From: Fidelibacterota bacterium
GTDB taxonomy: Bacteria > Pseudomonadota > Alphaproteobacteria > Rhodospirillales > Rhodospirillaceae
Length of the DNA stretch: 64,000 nucleotides
Assembly: GCA_947476625.1 (NCBI GenBank)
Contig: CANJRA010000001.1
Span: 310,001 to 374,000 of the forward strand
Reading direction: 5' to 3'
The notes below the pieces were generated by a model, which saw nothing but the letters and a program-made list of their open reading frames with translations, ran no database searches and was not told the DNA's origin. Of the stretch, positions 29,455 to 38,372 are shown one piece after another. Every line of letters starts with the position of its first letter. The first letter of the stretch is position 1. The position numbers were made by a program, and so were the translations under genes.

Positions 29455-29531
29455 GCGCCCGTAGCTCAATTGGATAGAGCATCTGACTACGAATCAGAAG
29501 GTTGGAAGTTCGAGTCTTTCCGGGCGCGCCA
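29455..29531 (+). tRNA. tRNA-Arg (anticodon ACG)
   Basis: A complete cloverleaf is visible: acceptor GCGCCCG pairs with CGGGCGC (29521-29527), the D arm is GCTC-AGAGC, the anticodon stem TCTGA/TCAGA holds loop CTACGAA, and the T arm contains TTCGAGT. The 3' CCA is encoded. Anticodon ACG (A34 normally becomes inosine) reads CGU/CGC/CGA arginine codons. Confidence 0.97.
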
Positions 29532-29698
29532 TTCTCTCCCTCGTTTCACGGATATGGATTTAAGAGCCGCAAGGCCGGTTTGGGTCTGCGCCGCCACCGC
29601 ATCTGGGCGGCGTTCCGCAGTGCAAAATCCTGTTCTTCACAAAAGCTTGATTCGATACCGCCTGTACAGTCCCATTTTTTGGTGCCATCAATGCGCCG

Positions 29699-29734
29699 CC
29701 CAACATAAGACCCAACATAAGACCCAACATAAGA
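29699..29734. repeat. Three perfect 12-base tandem repeats upstream of the CHRD gene
   Basis: CCCAACATAAGA occurs three times in a row at 29699-29710, 29711-29722 and 29723-29734. The last copy runs into a small inverted repeat TAAGA-ACGG-TCTTA. The array ends 29 bases before the CHRD start codon, so it lies in the promoter or leader region. Confidence 0.85.
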
Positions 29735-29763
29735 ACGGTCTTATCCATCCCAGGGAGAGTTTC

Positions 29764-30195
29764 ATGAAATTCGTTCGTATCGCTGCCGGCGCTTTGATTG
29801 CTGCCGGACTGGCCACCAGTGCCAGCGCCGCCGACCATAAATTGAAGGCCACGCTGAACGGCGCTTCGGAAGTTCCTGCCAACACGACTGCCGGCAAAGG
29901 CATGGCCGAATTCACGCTGAACGACACAACCAAAGAAATCAGCTGGAAGATCACCTTCGAAGGTCTGACCGGCGATGCGCTCGCGGCTCACATCCATGGT
30001 CCGGCTGAAGCCGGCGCCAATGGCGGCGTGCTCGTAGGTCTCGCCGCGGCCGGCGCGCCGATCAAGAGCCCGCTGGAAGGCAAAGCCACCGTGACCGATG
30101 AGCAGATCGCTGCGATCACCGGCGGCAAAGCCTATGTCAACGTCCATACCGTTGCCAACAAGGGCGGCGAAATTCGCGGCCAGATCGGCAAATAA
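29764..30195 (+). CDS. Exported CHRD-domain protein
   Basis: The 143-residue protein from ATG 29764 (GGGAGAG ribosome site) has a signal peptide ending ATSASAAD (about residue 22). A single CHRD domain follows: KLKATLNGASEVPANTTAGK, WKITFEGLTGDALAAHIHGP and AYVNVHTVANKGGEIRGQIG, with the conserved His residues. CHRD domains occur in chordin and in many small bacterial exported proteins; the bacterial role is unknown. The upstream open frame to 29407 covers the tRNA and is not coding. The gene has its own terminator and an unusual repeat array in front. Confidence 0.9.
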   Translation: MKFVRIAAGALIAAGLATSASAADHKLKATLNGASEVPANTTAGKGMAEFTLNDTTKEISWKITFEGLTGDALAAHIHGPAEAGANGGVLVGLAAAGAPIKSPLEGKATVTDEQIAAITGGKAYVNVHTVANKGGEIRGQIGK

Positions 30196-30222
30196 TAAAA
30201 GCAGTCACACGGATTGCGGTCG

Positions 30223-30257
30223 AAGGCCGGACGGTAAGTCCGGCCTTTTGCTTTTTT
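30223..30257 (+). terminator. Strong rho-independent terminator after the CHRD gene
   Basis: AAGGCCGGAC (30223-30232) pairs perfectly with GTCCGGCCTT (30238-30247) around a GGTAA loop. A T-rich tail, TTGCTTTTTT, follows. It lies 28 bases past the stop codon. Confidence 0.93.
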
Positions 30258-30322
30258 AGCGTGCGCGACTTTGGCCTAAGCGCTTTGGGTCTAAGTGGGT
30301 ACTCGTGTAGAATCGCCAGCAC

Positions 30323-32179
30323 ATGCCCGACGACTCTTCGCATAAAACCGTCACTGCACAGCATATCGCGGCGGTACCTTTCGTGCCCACCGCCGACCGC
30401 GCCGCAATCAAACCCTTCGCCTTCATCTGGCATTATGCCCGCCGTCATGGCCGCGCGCGCCTGAGCGGTATTCTCACGCTGGCGTTCGTGGGGGCCATAG
30501 TCGACAACTTGCAGCCCTATGCCTTGGGCGCACTGGTCAATGCGCTCGCGGTGATTTCCGGCGCGGCGTTGCCTGTCGGCGATAGCAGCGGCGCGCATCA
30601 GGCGACATTGTGGTTCGCGGTGCTGTGCGCGATCTGGATTGTCGGCCCGATCCTTTCGCGCGTGCATACCCTGGCCAGCACCACGAATATGCTGGCGCTC
30701 AAGAGCTGCATTCAGGACGACTTATTCGTCTACGTGCACGGTCATGCGCCGCGCTTCTTTCTCGATCAGCTTTCGGGCGCGTTGTCATCGAAGGTGCGCA
30801 GCGCCGCCTCTGCGGCGACAGTGGTTATAGAATTCGTCTTCTCGACCGCGCCGCGTCTCGCGGTGCTGTTCGTGGTGTCGGCGGTTTTAGTGGCGCGGCA
30901 GGCACCGCAGTTTCTCCCACTGTTCGCGGCTTTTGCGCTGGTGTTCGCTATCGTTGCGGGCGGACTTGCGCAGGGCTGCCGCAGATACGCCAAGGCGACG
31001 TCCAAAGCCGGCACCGCCTATGCCGGGCGGCTGGTGGATTCGCTCAATAACTGGGATTTAGTGCGCGCCTTCGCGCGCCGCACACTGGAGCGCGACACAC
31101 TGCATCCTTTGAATCTGCGTGAATACGACACGGGCGTGGAATTACGTCTGGTGTTGTTCCGTATGCGCCTGGCTTTGCATGCGATCAGCGTCGGATTTTT
31201 GATTGTCGTGGTGTGGTGGAGTTTCGATCGGGCCCTTGAAGGCCGGGTCTCCGTCGGCACATTCACAATGCTGATGTCGCTCAGCCTGATGATCTCGGCC
31301 AACGTCAACGCGCTGGGCGATAACCTGCTCGCGTTCTTTGAACATCTCGGCACGCTTACCGAAAGTCTGGAGACGGTGACGCAGCCGCACGAGATTGTTG
31401 ATCCGCCGGGGGCGCCCGCGCTGAAGGCCAAGGGCGGCGCGATCGATGTGCGCGATGTGTCTTTCAGCTATCCCGACGGAACTGCGGTCTTTGCGCATCT
31501 CAACCTCACGATAGCCGCCGGTGAGAAGGTCGGTCTGGTGGGGCCGTCGGGTGCGGGGAAGAGCACGCTGCTGCGGATTCTGCGCCGTCAATTTTTGCTT
31601 CAAGGCGGCGGCATTTTTGTCGACGGGCAGGATATCGCGGATGTGAGCTGGGATTCGCTGCATGAAGCTTTTGCCGAAGTGCCGCAGACGCCCAGCGTGT
31701 TCCACCGCACGGTGCGCGACAACATCCTCTACGGCAGATCGAACGCCAGCGAAGCAGAGATGATCGAAGCCGCCAAGCTCGCGCACTGTCATGACTTCAT
31801 CGCGGTGCGCCCGGGCGGCTACGATGCCGTCGTCGGCGAGAAAGGCATGAAACTTTCCGGCGGGGAACGTCAGCGTGTCGCCATCGCGCGGGCGTTTTTG
31901 AAGAACGCGCCGATTCTGCTGCTCGATGAAGCGACCTCATCGCTGGACAGCGAGGCCGAGCATCTGATTCAAGACGGTCTGCTCAAGCTCATGCAAGGCC
32001 GCACGGTGATTGCTATCGCGCACCGCCTGTCGACGATCATGCACCTCGATCGCATCATTGTGCTGGAAAAGGGTTGCGTCGCCGAGCAGGGTACACATGC
32101 GGCACTGCTGGCCGAGGGTGGCATCTATGCGCGGCTATGGCACCGCCAGGCCGGCGGATTTATTGGAAACGATTTATGA
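30323..32179 (+). CDS. ABC exporter, fused membrane and ATPase domains
   Basis: The 618-residue half-transporter has about six membrane helices in the first 330 residues and then an ATPase: Walker A GPSGAGKST (about 407-415), Q-loop region EVPQTPSVFHRTVRDNILYG, signature LSGGERQRVAIARAF, Walker B ILLLDEATSSLD and H-loop AHRLST. This is the type IV exporter (MsbA/ATM1-like) architecture and would work as a homodimer. The substrate is unknown. The last bases of the gene overlap the ATG of the GST-like gene (ATGA), so the two are translated together. Confidence 0.94.
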   Translation: MPDDSSHKTVTAQHIAAVPFVPTADRAAIKPFAFIWHYARRHGRARLSGILTLAFVGAIVDNLQPYALGALVNALAVISGAALPVGDSSGAHQATLWFAVLCAIWIVGPILSRVHTLASTTNMLALKSCIQDDLFVYVHGHAPRFFLDQLSGALSSKVRSAASAATVVIEFVFSTAPRLAVLFVVSAVLVARQAPQFLPLFAAFALVFAIVAGGLAQGCRRYAKATSKAGTAYAGRLVDSLNNWDLVRAFARRTLERDTLHPLNLREYDTGVELRLVLFRMRLALHAISVGFLIVVVWWSFDRALEGRVSVGTFTMLMSLSLMISANVNALGDNLLAFFEHLGTLTESLETVTQPHEIVDPPGAPALKAKGGAIDVRDVSFSYPDGTAVFAHLNLTIAAGEKVGLVGPSGAGKSTLLRILRRQFLLQGGGIFVDGQDIADVSWDSLHEAFAEVPQTPSVFHRTVRDNILYGRSNASEAEMIEAAKLAHCHDFIAVRPGGYDAVVGEKGMKLSGGERQRVAIARAFLKNAPILLLDEATSSLDSEAEHLIQDGLLKLMQGRTVIAIAHRLSTIMHLDRIIVLEKGCVAEQGTHAALLAEGGIYARLWHRQAGGFIGNDL

Positions 32180-32910
32180 GCATCACACTCTTTCAATTCA
32201 AACCGATGTTTGGTTTGCCGAACCTCAGTCCGTTCTGCATGAAACTCGAGACCTATTTGCGTATGGCGGAGATCGAACACAGCGTTGTAGCGATAAAGAA
32301 TTTGAAGGCCTCGCCGACGGGCAAGGCGCCTTATGTCGACATCGACGGCCAAGTGATCACAGACTCGGGTCTGATCATCCAGCATCTTGAACGCACTCAC
32401 GGTCATCGCGTTGACGGCAAGCTGACGTTGGCCCAGCGCGCGGAATCACTGGCCTTGCAGCGCATGATGGAAGAACACCTTTATTGGGTGATGGTCTATA
32501 TGCGCTGGGTCGATCCGCAGACGCGCGGCGCGTGGCGTCCCTATTTAAAAGAGTTTCTGGGGCTGCCGGGATTCTTAACGCCGTTTATCGCGCGCGCCAG
32601 CGAGAAGGGCATCATGAAAGGCTTGCGCAGTCAGGGCGTCGGGCGTCATCCGCCGGAGGTGATTTGGCAGGCGGGTATCGCTGATGTCCAGGCGCTGGCG
32701 CATTGGCTCGGCAATCGCGAATGGGGATGCAACGACGCGCCGTCGAGCTTCGATGCCTGTCTCTCGGCTTTCGTCGGTAATATTCTGATGACGCCGTGGG
32801 ATAATCCGCTGAGAGCGGCGACGCGCAAACACACCAATTTGGTGGCGCACTTCGTGCGCGTGATGACGCGGTATTTTCCCGAACTCGGGCTAACGCAAGA
32901 AGCCGGTTAG
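32176..32910 (+). CDS. GST-like protein of the FAX/metaxin type
   Basis: The 244-residue protein starts MSITLFQFKPMFGLPNLSPF, a thioredoxin-like N-terminus with a CMKLETYLR helix and KAPYVDIDGQVITDSGLIIQ, the cis-Pro and glutathione-gamma-Glu binding signature. A helical C-terminal GST domain includes WGCNDAPSSFDACLSAFVGN. It resembles the failed-axon-connections/metaxin group rather than classical detoxifying GSTs. It is coupled to the ABC exporter upstream, suggesting that it conjugates or prepares the exported molecule, or responds to it; that is inference. Confidence 0.85.
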   Translation: MSITLFQFKPMFGLPNLSPFCMKLETYLRMAEIEHSVVAIKNLKASPTGKAPYVDIDGQVITDSGLIIQHLERTHGHRVDGKLTLAQRAESLALQRMMEEHLYWVMVYMRWVDPQTRGAWRPYLKEFLGLPGFLTPFIARASEKGIMKGLRSQGVGRHPPEVIWQAGIADVQALAHWLGNREWGCNDAPSSFDACLSAFVGNILMTPWDNPLRAATRKHTNLVAHFVRVMTRYFPELGLTQEAG

Positions 32911-35186
32911 CTATTCCACCGCGGCGAGATGTCCTCGGGTGCAAAGTCGTCGACGGCGATGACTTTGCGGGTGAGGTCGGCGGCGCGGTCGACGATCTCT
33001 TTCTCTTGCGGCGTAATCACATGTTCGGTCAGGGCTTCCTTGGCGTTCTTCACACCGAGGCGGCGCTGTCTGGTGGCAATGGTATCGGCGTCGATGACGG
33101 CGCCGAGGGCTTCGTCCAGTTGGCCGACGGGTTGATCGGTGCCGCCGATGTAGATGCCTTGTGTCAGGCGGTCGCGTGTCGCGGAGGGTACGAGCAGCAG
33201 TTCGGCGACGCGGCTCATTAATTTATCCTTGGGCGGATGGCGGCGGCGGCCCAAGGGGAAGATCACAAAACGCATGAGCCAGCCGAGCGGCGGATAGGGG
33301 AAGTTGGCGAGCACACCGTCGAGTGCTTGTTGGATTTCATAAAGGCTGTGACGCGCGCCCCATTGCAGGAGCGGCAAATCGGCATCGGGGCGGCCATCGT
33401 CTTCGAAGCGCTTCAAGGCCGCGCTTAAGATCACCATGTGCGACAGCGCGTCGCCCAGGCGGGCCGACAGACTTTCGCGGCGCTTCAAGGCGCCGCCCAA
33501 AAGCACCATGGCGACTTCGGCGACAAAAGCGAACGAGGCGCTGGCGCGCGAAAGCTGGCGATAGACGCCGGTCGCTTTGCCCGCTTTCGGTGCAGATGCA
33601 AAGAAGCCGCCGGTAAGATTGTGGATAAACGCGCGGGCTTTGGTGGCGAACATGTGCCCAAGGTGGCGCCAGATCAGCGCATCGAAATCGTTGAGGCTCT
33701 TTTCCTTGTCGGGATCGCGGGCGGCGACCATCTCTTTATAGAGATAGGGATGACAGCGAATTGCGCCTTGGCCAAAGATGATGAGGCTGCGGGTCAGAAT
33801 GTTGGCGCCCTCGACTGTGATGGCGACGGGCACGGCGTGATAGACGTTGCCTAAGTAATTGCGCGGGCCGCCGATGATGCCTTTGCCGCCGTGAATATCC
33901 ATGGCGTCGTTGATGGCTTTGCGGAGCATTTCGGTGGCGTGGAATTTGGCGATGGCCGACATCACCGCGGGCTTCTCGCCCATGTCGAGGGCGACGGTCG
34001 TCAGGCGGCGTAAGGATTCCATCAGGTAGGCGAAACCACCGATGCGGGCGAGCGCTTCCTGCACGCCTTCGAATTTTCCAACGGGCACGTTGAACTGTTT
34101 GCGCACGCGGCTGTAAGCGCCTGTGGTGCGCGCCGCGAATTTAATGCCGCCCGCCGAAAGGGCCGGCAATGAAATGCCGCGCCCTGCAGCCAGACATTCC
34201 ATCAACATGCGCCAGCCCTGGCCGATGTAGGCTTCGCCGCCGATGAGGTAGTCCATGGGAATGAACACATCGGTGCCGCGCGTCGGCCCGTTCATAAAGG
34301 CTTGATGCACCGGCAAGTGGCGGCGGCCGATTTCGACGCCGGGTGTGTTAGTGGGAATGAGCGCGCAGGTAATGCCGAGTTCTTCGGTGTCGTCCAGCAG
34401 ATGATCGGGATCGCGGGCGCGGAAGGCGAGGCCCATCACCGTCGCCACGGGGCCAAGTGTAATGTAGCGCTTGTCCCAGGTGATGCGCAGGCCCAGAACC
34501 TCTTTGCCCTCGAACGTGCCGCGGCAGATGATGCCGATGTCGGGCATGCCCGAAGCATCGGATCCGGCTTCCGGTCCGGTGAGTGCGAAGCAAGGGATGT
34601 CCTCGCCGCGCGCAAGACGCGGCAGGTAATGATTTTTCTGCGCGTCGGTGCCGTAATGCAGCAGCAGTTCAGCGGGACCGAGAGAGTTGGGCACCATGAC
34701 GGTGACGGCAGCGGTAATGCTGCGCGTGGAAATTTTGGTGACGATGGCCGAGTGCGCCTGGGCAGAGAAGCCGAGACCGCCGTGCGATTTGGGGATAATC
34801 ATGCCGAGAAAGCGATTGGCCTTGATGAAGGCCCAGGCTTCCGGCGGCAGATCGTGCCATTCGTGATTGATGCGCCAGTCGTCGAGCAGGGCGCAAAGTT
34901 CTTCGGTTGGTCCGTTGAGGAAGGCTTCTTCCTCGTCCGATAGGCCGGCTTTGGGCGCGTTCAGCAAAATCGGCCAGTCGGGCTTGCCGGTGAACAAGGC
35001 CGCGTCCCACCAGACCGTGCCGGCCTCGATGGCTTCGCGCTCGGTATCGGACATCGGCGGAATACGCTTGCGGTACCACGCGAGTAAAGGGCGCGTGACG
35101 AACTTGCGACGCCAGCCTTGCCAGTCTGGGCGTTGCCAGTCCGGGCGTTTTGGTTGGGTGCTTGGCGTGTCAGACGTGTCGCTCAT
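32907..35186 (-). CDS. fadE: FadE-type acyl-CoA dehydrogenase
   Basis: The 759-residue protein is close to the large FadE family (about 800 in E. coli). Flavin-binding segments are FALTGPEAGSDASGMPDIGI and the following LRITWDKRYITLGPVATV; helical acyl-CoA dehydrogenase repeats follow (MDIHGGKGIIGGPRNYLGN, GANILTRSLIIFGQGAIRCH). A long C-terminal domain (about 480-759) matches the FadE-specific extension. It catalyses the first step of fatty-acid beta-oxidation. The malonyl-CoA synthetase-like gene lies 37 bases upstream on the same strand, so they are probably one operon. Confidence 0.93.
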   Translation of the reverse strand: MSDTSDTPSTQPKRPDWQRPDWQGWRRKFVTRPLLAWYRKRIPPMSDTEREAIEAGTVWWDAALFTGKPDWPILLNAPKAGLSDEEEAFLNGPTEELCALLDDWRINHEWHDLPPEAWAFIKANRFLGMIIPKSHGGLGFSAQAHSAIVTKISTRSITAAVTVMVPNSLGPAELLLHYGTDAQKNHYLPRLARGEDIPCFALTGPEAGSDASGMPDIGIICRGTFEGKEVLGLRITWDKRYITLGPVATVMGLAFRARDPDHLLDDTEELGITCALIPTNTPGVEIGRRHLPVHQAFMNGPTRGTDVFIPMDYLIGGEAYIGQGWRMLMECLAAGRGISLPALSAGGIKFAARTTGAYSRVRKQFNVPVGKFEGVQEALARIGGFAYLMESLRRLTTVALDMGEKPAVMSAIAKFHATEMLRKAINDAMDIHGGKGIIGGPRNYLGNVYHAVPVAITVEGANILTRSLIIFGQGAIRCHPYLYKEMVAARDPDKEKSLNDFDALIWRHLGHMFATKARAFIHNLTGGFFASAPKAGKATGVYRQLSRASASFAFVAEVAMVLLGGALKRRESLSARLGDALSHMVILSAALKRFEDDGRPDADLPLLQWGARHSLYEIQQALDGVLANFPYPPLGWLMRFVIFPLGRRRHPPKDKLMSRVAELLLVPSATRDRLTQGIYIGGTDQPVGQLDEALGAVIDADTIATRQRRLGVKNAKEALTEHVITPQEKEIVDRAADLTRKVIAVDDFAPEDISPRWNS

Positions 35187-35223
35187 GTGCGCCTCCCGTG
35201 TGAGCCGCAGTCTAGCGCGTTCG

Positions 35224-36753
35224 TTAGGTGTTTGCCTTTATATATCCGTCCCACTGCGCGCGGTATTCCGCCCGCAGCAGGTTTTTCTGCACCTTGCCCA
35301 TGGCGTTGCGCGGCAGCGCGTAGGCCACGACCATCATCTTTGGGATTTTGTAGTTGGCGAGGGAGTCTTTGAGGGACTGGAGTGCGGCTATCGTATCCAA
35401 GGGCGCGGCGCCCGCGTTCATGGTGACGACGGCAAGGCCCGCTTCGCCAAAATCCGGGTGCGGCATGCCGACCACAGCGGACTCGGCAACGCCCGGCATG
35501 GCGTCGATCACGGTTTCGATTTCCTTGGGATACACGTTGAAGCCGCCGGAGATCATCATGTCCTTGGCGCGGCCGACGATGTTCACCATGCCGTCGGGCG
35601 CGAAATGCGCGAGGTCGCCGGTTTTGAAAAAGCCGTCGGCGGTGAAGTCCTCGGCGGTCTTCTCGGGTTTGTGCCAGTAGCCTTGGAAGAGATTGGGCCC
35701 TTTGATCTGAATCTCGCCGGTGTCTCCGCGCGGCACGTCGTTGTTGTCGCCGTCGACGATGCGTAAAGATACGCCGGGCAAGGGCCAGCCGACTGAGCCT
35801 GCCTGGCGCGGTTTGTTGACGTCGGCACTGGTGATAATGCCGGCTTCGGTCATGCCGTAGCGTTCGACGATTTCCTTGCCGGTACATGCGGCGAAGCTTT
35901 TGAAGGTTTCATCAAGCAGCGGCGCCGAGCCGGAGAGGAAGAGGCGGATATTGCGGCAGACCTCGGGCGTAAGCTTCGGATGCATGCTGAGGCGTACATA
36001 ATATGTCGGCACACCCATGAAGACGGTGGCGCGCGGCAGATCGTTCAGCACGTCATCGGCGCTGTACTTGGTGTGGAAGATCATGCCGGTGCCGTTCAGA
36101 AGAACGGTGTTGAGGGCGACGAACAAGCCGTGCGTATGAAAAATCGGCAGCGCGTGCAGCAGGACGTCGTGCGGGCCAAAGCCCCATATCTCGTGCAGCG
36201 CGCGGGCATTGGCGGCAAGGTTGGCGTGACTCAGCATGACGCCCTTAGGCTTGCCGGTCGTGCCCGAGGAATACAAAATCGCGCCGAGGTCGGTCTCGGC
36301 GCGCGGGGTTGTGCTCCAGTCGTCGCGTTTGGTCTGGCTTTGCGTGATGAGCGTGCCTTCGCCCGCGGCATCCAACGTCAGGACATGCGCCACCTTGTGT
36401 TGCGCGCATAATTCTATCAGCGCCGTGTTGGCGGGATCGGTCACGACGACGTGCGGCTCGGCGTCGGCGAGGAAGTAGGCAAGCTCGTCGGCGCGGTAGG
36501 CGGTATTGAGCGGCAGGAACACCGCACCGGCCCGCAGACACGCGAGATAAAGGAACACGGTCTGGGGCGATTTCTCGACTTGCATCAGAACGCGGTCGCC
36601 CGGCGATGTGCCGAGTGATGCGAGCAGATGGGCCATGCGGCTGGAGCCAGCATCGAGATCGACGTAGGTGAAAACCCGACCGTCCGGCAGCGTCATGAAC
36701 GGCGCCGATAGGTCGTCCGGAAAACGGGCGCGGAAAATATCGAATAGATTCAT
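35224..36753 (-). CDS. matB: Malonyl-CoA/acyl-CoA synthetase (MatB-like)
   Basis: The 509-residue adenylating enzyme has the AMP-binding P-loop ILYSSGTTGKPKGVMLSHANLA, the HALPIFHTHGLFV motif, the ERYGMTEAGI motif, FFKTGDLAHFAPDGMV and the catalytic Lys region (LPRNAMGKVQKNLLR). The short length and HTHGLFVALN pattern fit malonate-CoA ligase, although another short acyl chain is possible. Its ATG directly follows a terminator hairpin whose 3' arm contains the only visible ribosome site. fadE follows 37 bases downstream. Confidence 0.85.
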   Translation of the reverse strand: MNLFDIFRARFPDDLSAPFMTLPDGRVFTYVDLDAGSSRMAHLLASLGTSPGDRVLMQVEKSPQTVFLYLACLRAGAVFLPLNTAYRADELAYFLADAEPHVVVTDPANTALIELCAQHKVAHVLTLDAAGEGTLITQSQTKRDDWSTTPRAETDLGAILYSSGTTGKPKGVMLSHANLAANARALHEIWGFGPHDVLLHALPIFHTHGLFVALNTVLLNGTGMIFHTKYSADDVLNDLPRATVFMGVPTYYVRLSMHPKLTPEVCRNIRLFLSGSAPLLDETFKSFAACTGKEIVERYGMTEAGIITSADVNKPRQAGSVGWPLPGVSLRIVDGDNNDVPRGDTGEIQIKGPNLFQGYWHKPEKTAEDFTADGFFKTGDLAHFAPDGMVNIVGRAKDMMISGGFNVYPKEIETVIDAMPGVAESAVVGMPHPDFGEAGLAVVTMNAGAAPLDTIAALQSLKDSLANYKIPKMMVVAYALPRNAMGKVQKNLLRAEYRAQWDGYIKANT

Positions 36754-36785
36754 AAAAAAGAGTCCCTCGCGGTGCGGGGACTCTT
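36754..36785 (-). terminator. Terminator hairpin directly against the matB start codon
   Basis: On the minus strand AAGAGTCCC (36785-36777) pairs with GGGACTCTT (36766-36758), and six T run straight into ATG at 36753. The hairpin ends the transcript of the small gene at 36820-37005. Its 3' arm also carries GAGGG (36768-36764), the likely matB ribosome site, so folding would both end transcription and hide that site. Confidence 0.8.
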
Positions 36786-36819
36786 CATAGCCAATCGCGG
36801 CAGCCGCGCAAGTGGCGGC

Positions 36820-37005
36820 TTATGCCACGCGATTGATCTGCTGGCCGCGCTGGGGGTGCGGGCTGGGCGCGTCCTGTTCGGATCTCGTCGCGCGCACGAC
36901 CTTCGGCGGCGGCGGCGGATTGGCGTTTTGCTCAGGACCTGGGTCTTTAACCCGGGTGCTTTGCGTCTGCTGAAAGCCAGCAGGTTCGTTGTTAATGCGG
37001 TCCAT
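36820..37005 (-). CDS. Small Pro-rich hydrophilic protein
   Basis: This 61-residue protein of unknown function begins MDRINNEPAGFQQTQSTRVK and contains a PPPPP run, with many Gln, Asn and Arg. It is probably disordered. An AGGAGA ribosome site lies 6 bases before the ATG and a terminator follows about 35 bases after the stop. That pattern supports a genuine small gene despite the unusual composition. Confidence 0.6.
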   Translation of the reverse strand: MDRINNEPAGFQQTQSTRVKDPGPEQNANPPPPPKVVRATRSEQDAPSPHPQRGQQINRVA

Positions 37006-37121
37006 GACGTTCTCCTGGCGCTTTTAAGGCGGCGCTCTAGATAAACAAACTGGCCCTAGTGGCGGTTGCTTTCAACCCTCAAATCTTTGGGGATTCCAAT
37101 CTCGCCGTAAGTATATGTAAT

Positions 37122-38345
37122 TCATATATCTTTTAAGGAAATGTCCGAATCGGCGAGCTTGGCGAGATCGGGTTTATGGCGGGCGGCGATGAGTTTTTTG
37201 GATTGGAGGAAGTCTTTGGCCATGTTGACGGACTGGCAGGCGACGAAAACGCCCTCACGAATGTAGGAGATCGAGAACTTGCGGTCGGTTATGGAACCGC
37301 GAATCACGGTCTGGTCGCCGGGTTTCGGCAGGCCGGTCATTTGCAGTTTGAGGTCGTACTGGTCGGACCAGAACCACGGCACCTCGGTGACAGGCTCCGG
37401 CTTGCCCATGATGGCGAGGGCGACGGCCTTACCTTGCCCGAGGGCATTGGGCACCGACTCCAGTCGCCGACGCTCGCCGACGGCGACGTTGAAATGATTG
37501 GTGCAGTCACCGGCGGCGAAGATGTCGGGATCGGCAGTGCGGGCGCATTCATCGACCACGATGCCGTTGTCGATGGCCAGCCCTGCGGCCTCGGCTAACT
37601 CGACGTTCGGAATAATGCCGATGCCGACGATCACGAGGTCGGCGTCGATGGGGCCGTGATTGGTGATGACGCGCTCAACTTTGCCAGCACCTTCGAAAGC
37701 CGAGACGGTGGTGGAGGTGCGGATATCAACACCGGCAGAGCGATGCACGTCGGTATAGAACGCCGACATCTCGGGTGCGGTCACGCGATTGAGGATAAGC
37801 GGCAGCGCTTCCAGCAATGTCACTTCGCAACCACGTTTAACGGCGACGGCGGCGACCTCAAGGCCGATAAATCCACCGCCGACGATCACGAGTTTCAAAC
37901 CAGACGTGAGGCGCGCGCGGAAACCGTGCACGTCATCGATGTTGCGCAAGTAGTGAATGCCGGGAAGATCGGCGCCGGGACATGTCATCTTGCGCACGCG
38001 CCCGCCGGTGGCGAACACGAGTTTGCCATAAGGCAGCGGCTGTCCTTCGGCCAGGTGAACCTGTTTGGTTTGGCGGTCAACGCGGACGACGGTTGTGCTC
38101 TTCAGCCATGCGATGTTCTTTTCGTCATACATCTCAGCGGGGCGCATAAACATGCGCTCTTCGGGCACATCTCCGGCGAGAAAGCTTTTCGAGAGCGGCG
38201 GCCTTTCGTAAGGCACATAACGCTCGTCGCCGATGAGTGTGATTTTGCCGTCAAAGCCCAATTGCCGCAGCGACAGCGCAGCTTGTCCGCCGGCTTGTCC
38301 GGCGCCGATAATGACAACGTCATCCATCCTCGGTCGGTCTTTCAT
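37122..38345 (-). CDS. FAD-dependent ferredoxin/rubredoxin reductase-like oxidoreductase
   Basis: The 407-residue two-dinucleotide-binding flavoprotein has an FAD motif VIIGAGQAGGQAALSL, ERPPLSKSFL, a second Rossmann motif LVIVGGGFIGLEVAAVAVKR for NAD(P)H, and DIFAAGDCTNH followed by SVPNALGQGKAVA. The C-terminal part fits putidaredoxin-reductase-type enzymes that pass electrons to a ferredoxin for a P450 or dioxygenase. No ferredoxin, P450 or oxygenase gene is nearby, so the partner is unknown. A perfect inverted repeat TATATG-TAATT-CATATA (37112-37128) overlaps its stop. Confidence 0.88.
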   Translation of the reverse strand: MKDRPRMDDVVIIGAGQAGGQAALSLRQLGFDGKITLIGDERYVPYERPPLSKSFLAGDVPEERMFMRPAEMYDEKNIAWLKSTTVVRVDRQTKQVHLAEGQPLPYGKLVFATGGRVRKMTCPGADLPGIHYLRNIDDVHGFRARLTSGLKLVIVGGGFIGLEVAAVAVKRGCEVTLLEALPLILNRVTAPEMSAFYTDVHRSAGVDIRTSTTVSAFEGAGKVERVITNHGPIDADLVIVGIGIIPNVELAEAAGLAIDNGIVVDECARTADPDIFAAGDCTNHFNVAVGERRRLESVPNALGQGKAVALAIMGKPEPVTEVPWFWSDQYDLKLQMTGLPKPGDQTVIRGSITDRKFSISYIREGVFVACQSVNMAKDFLQSKKLIAARHKPDLAKLADSDISLKDI

Positions 38346-38372
38346 GGCAAGAATGGAATAGGTCGCGCGAGA

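Noticed and set aside
29699-29734. Possible CRISPR-like array
   Set aside because: The 12-base units are directly adjacent, with no spacers, and there are no cas genes.
37112-37128. Terminator at the end of the ferredoxin-reductase-like gene
   Set aside because: The TATATG/CATATA repeat is weak, overlaps the stop codon and has no T-run.
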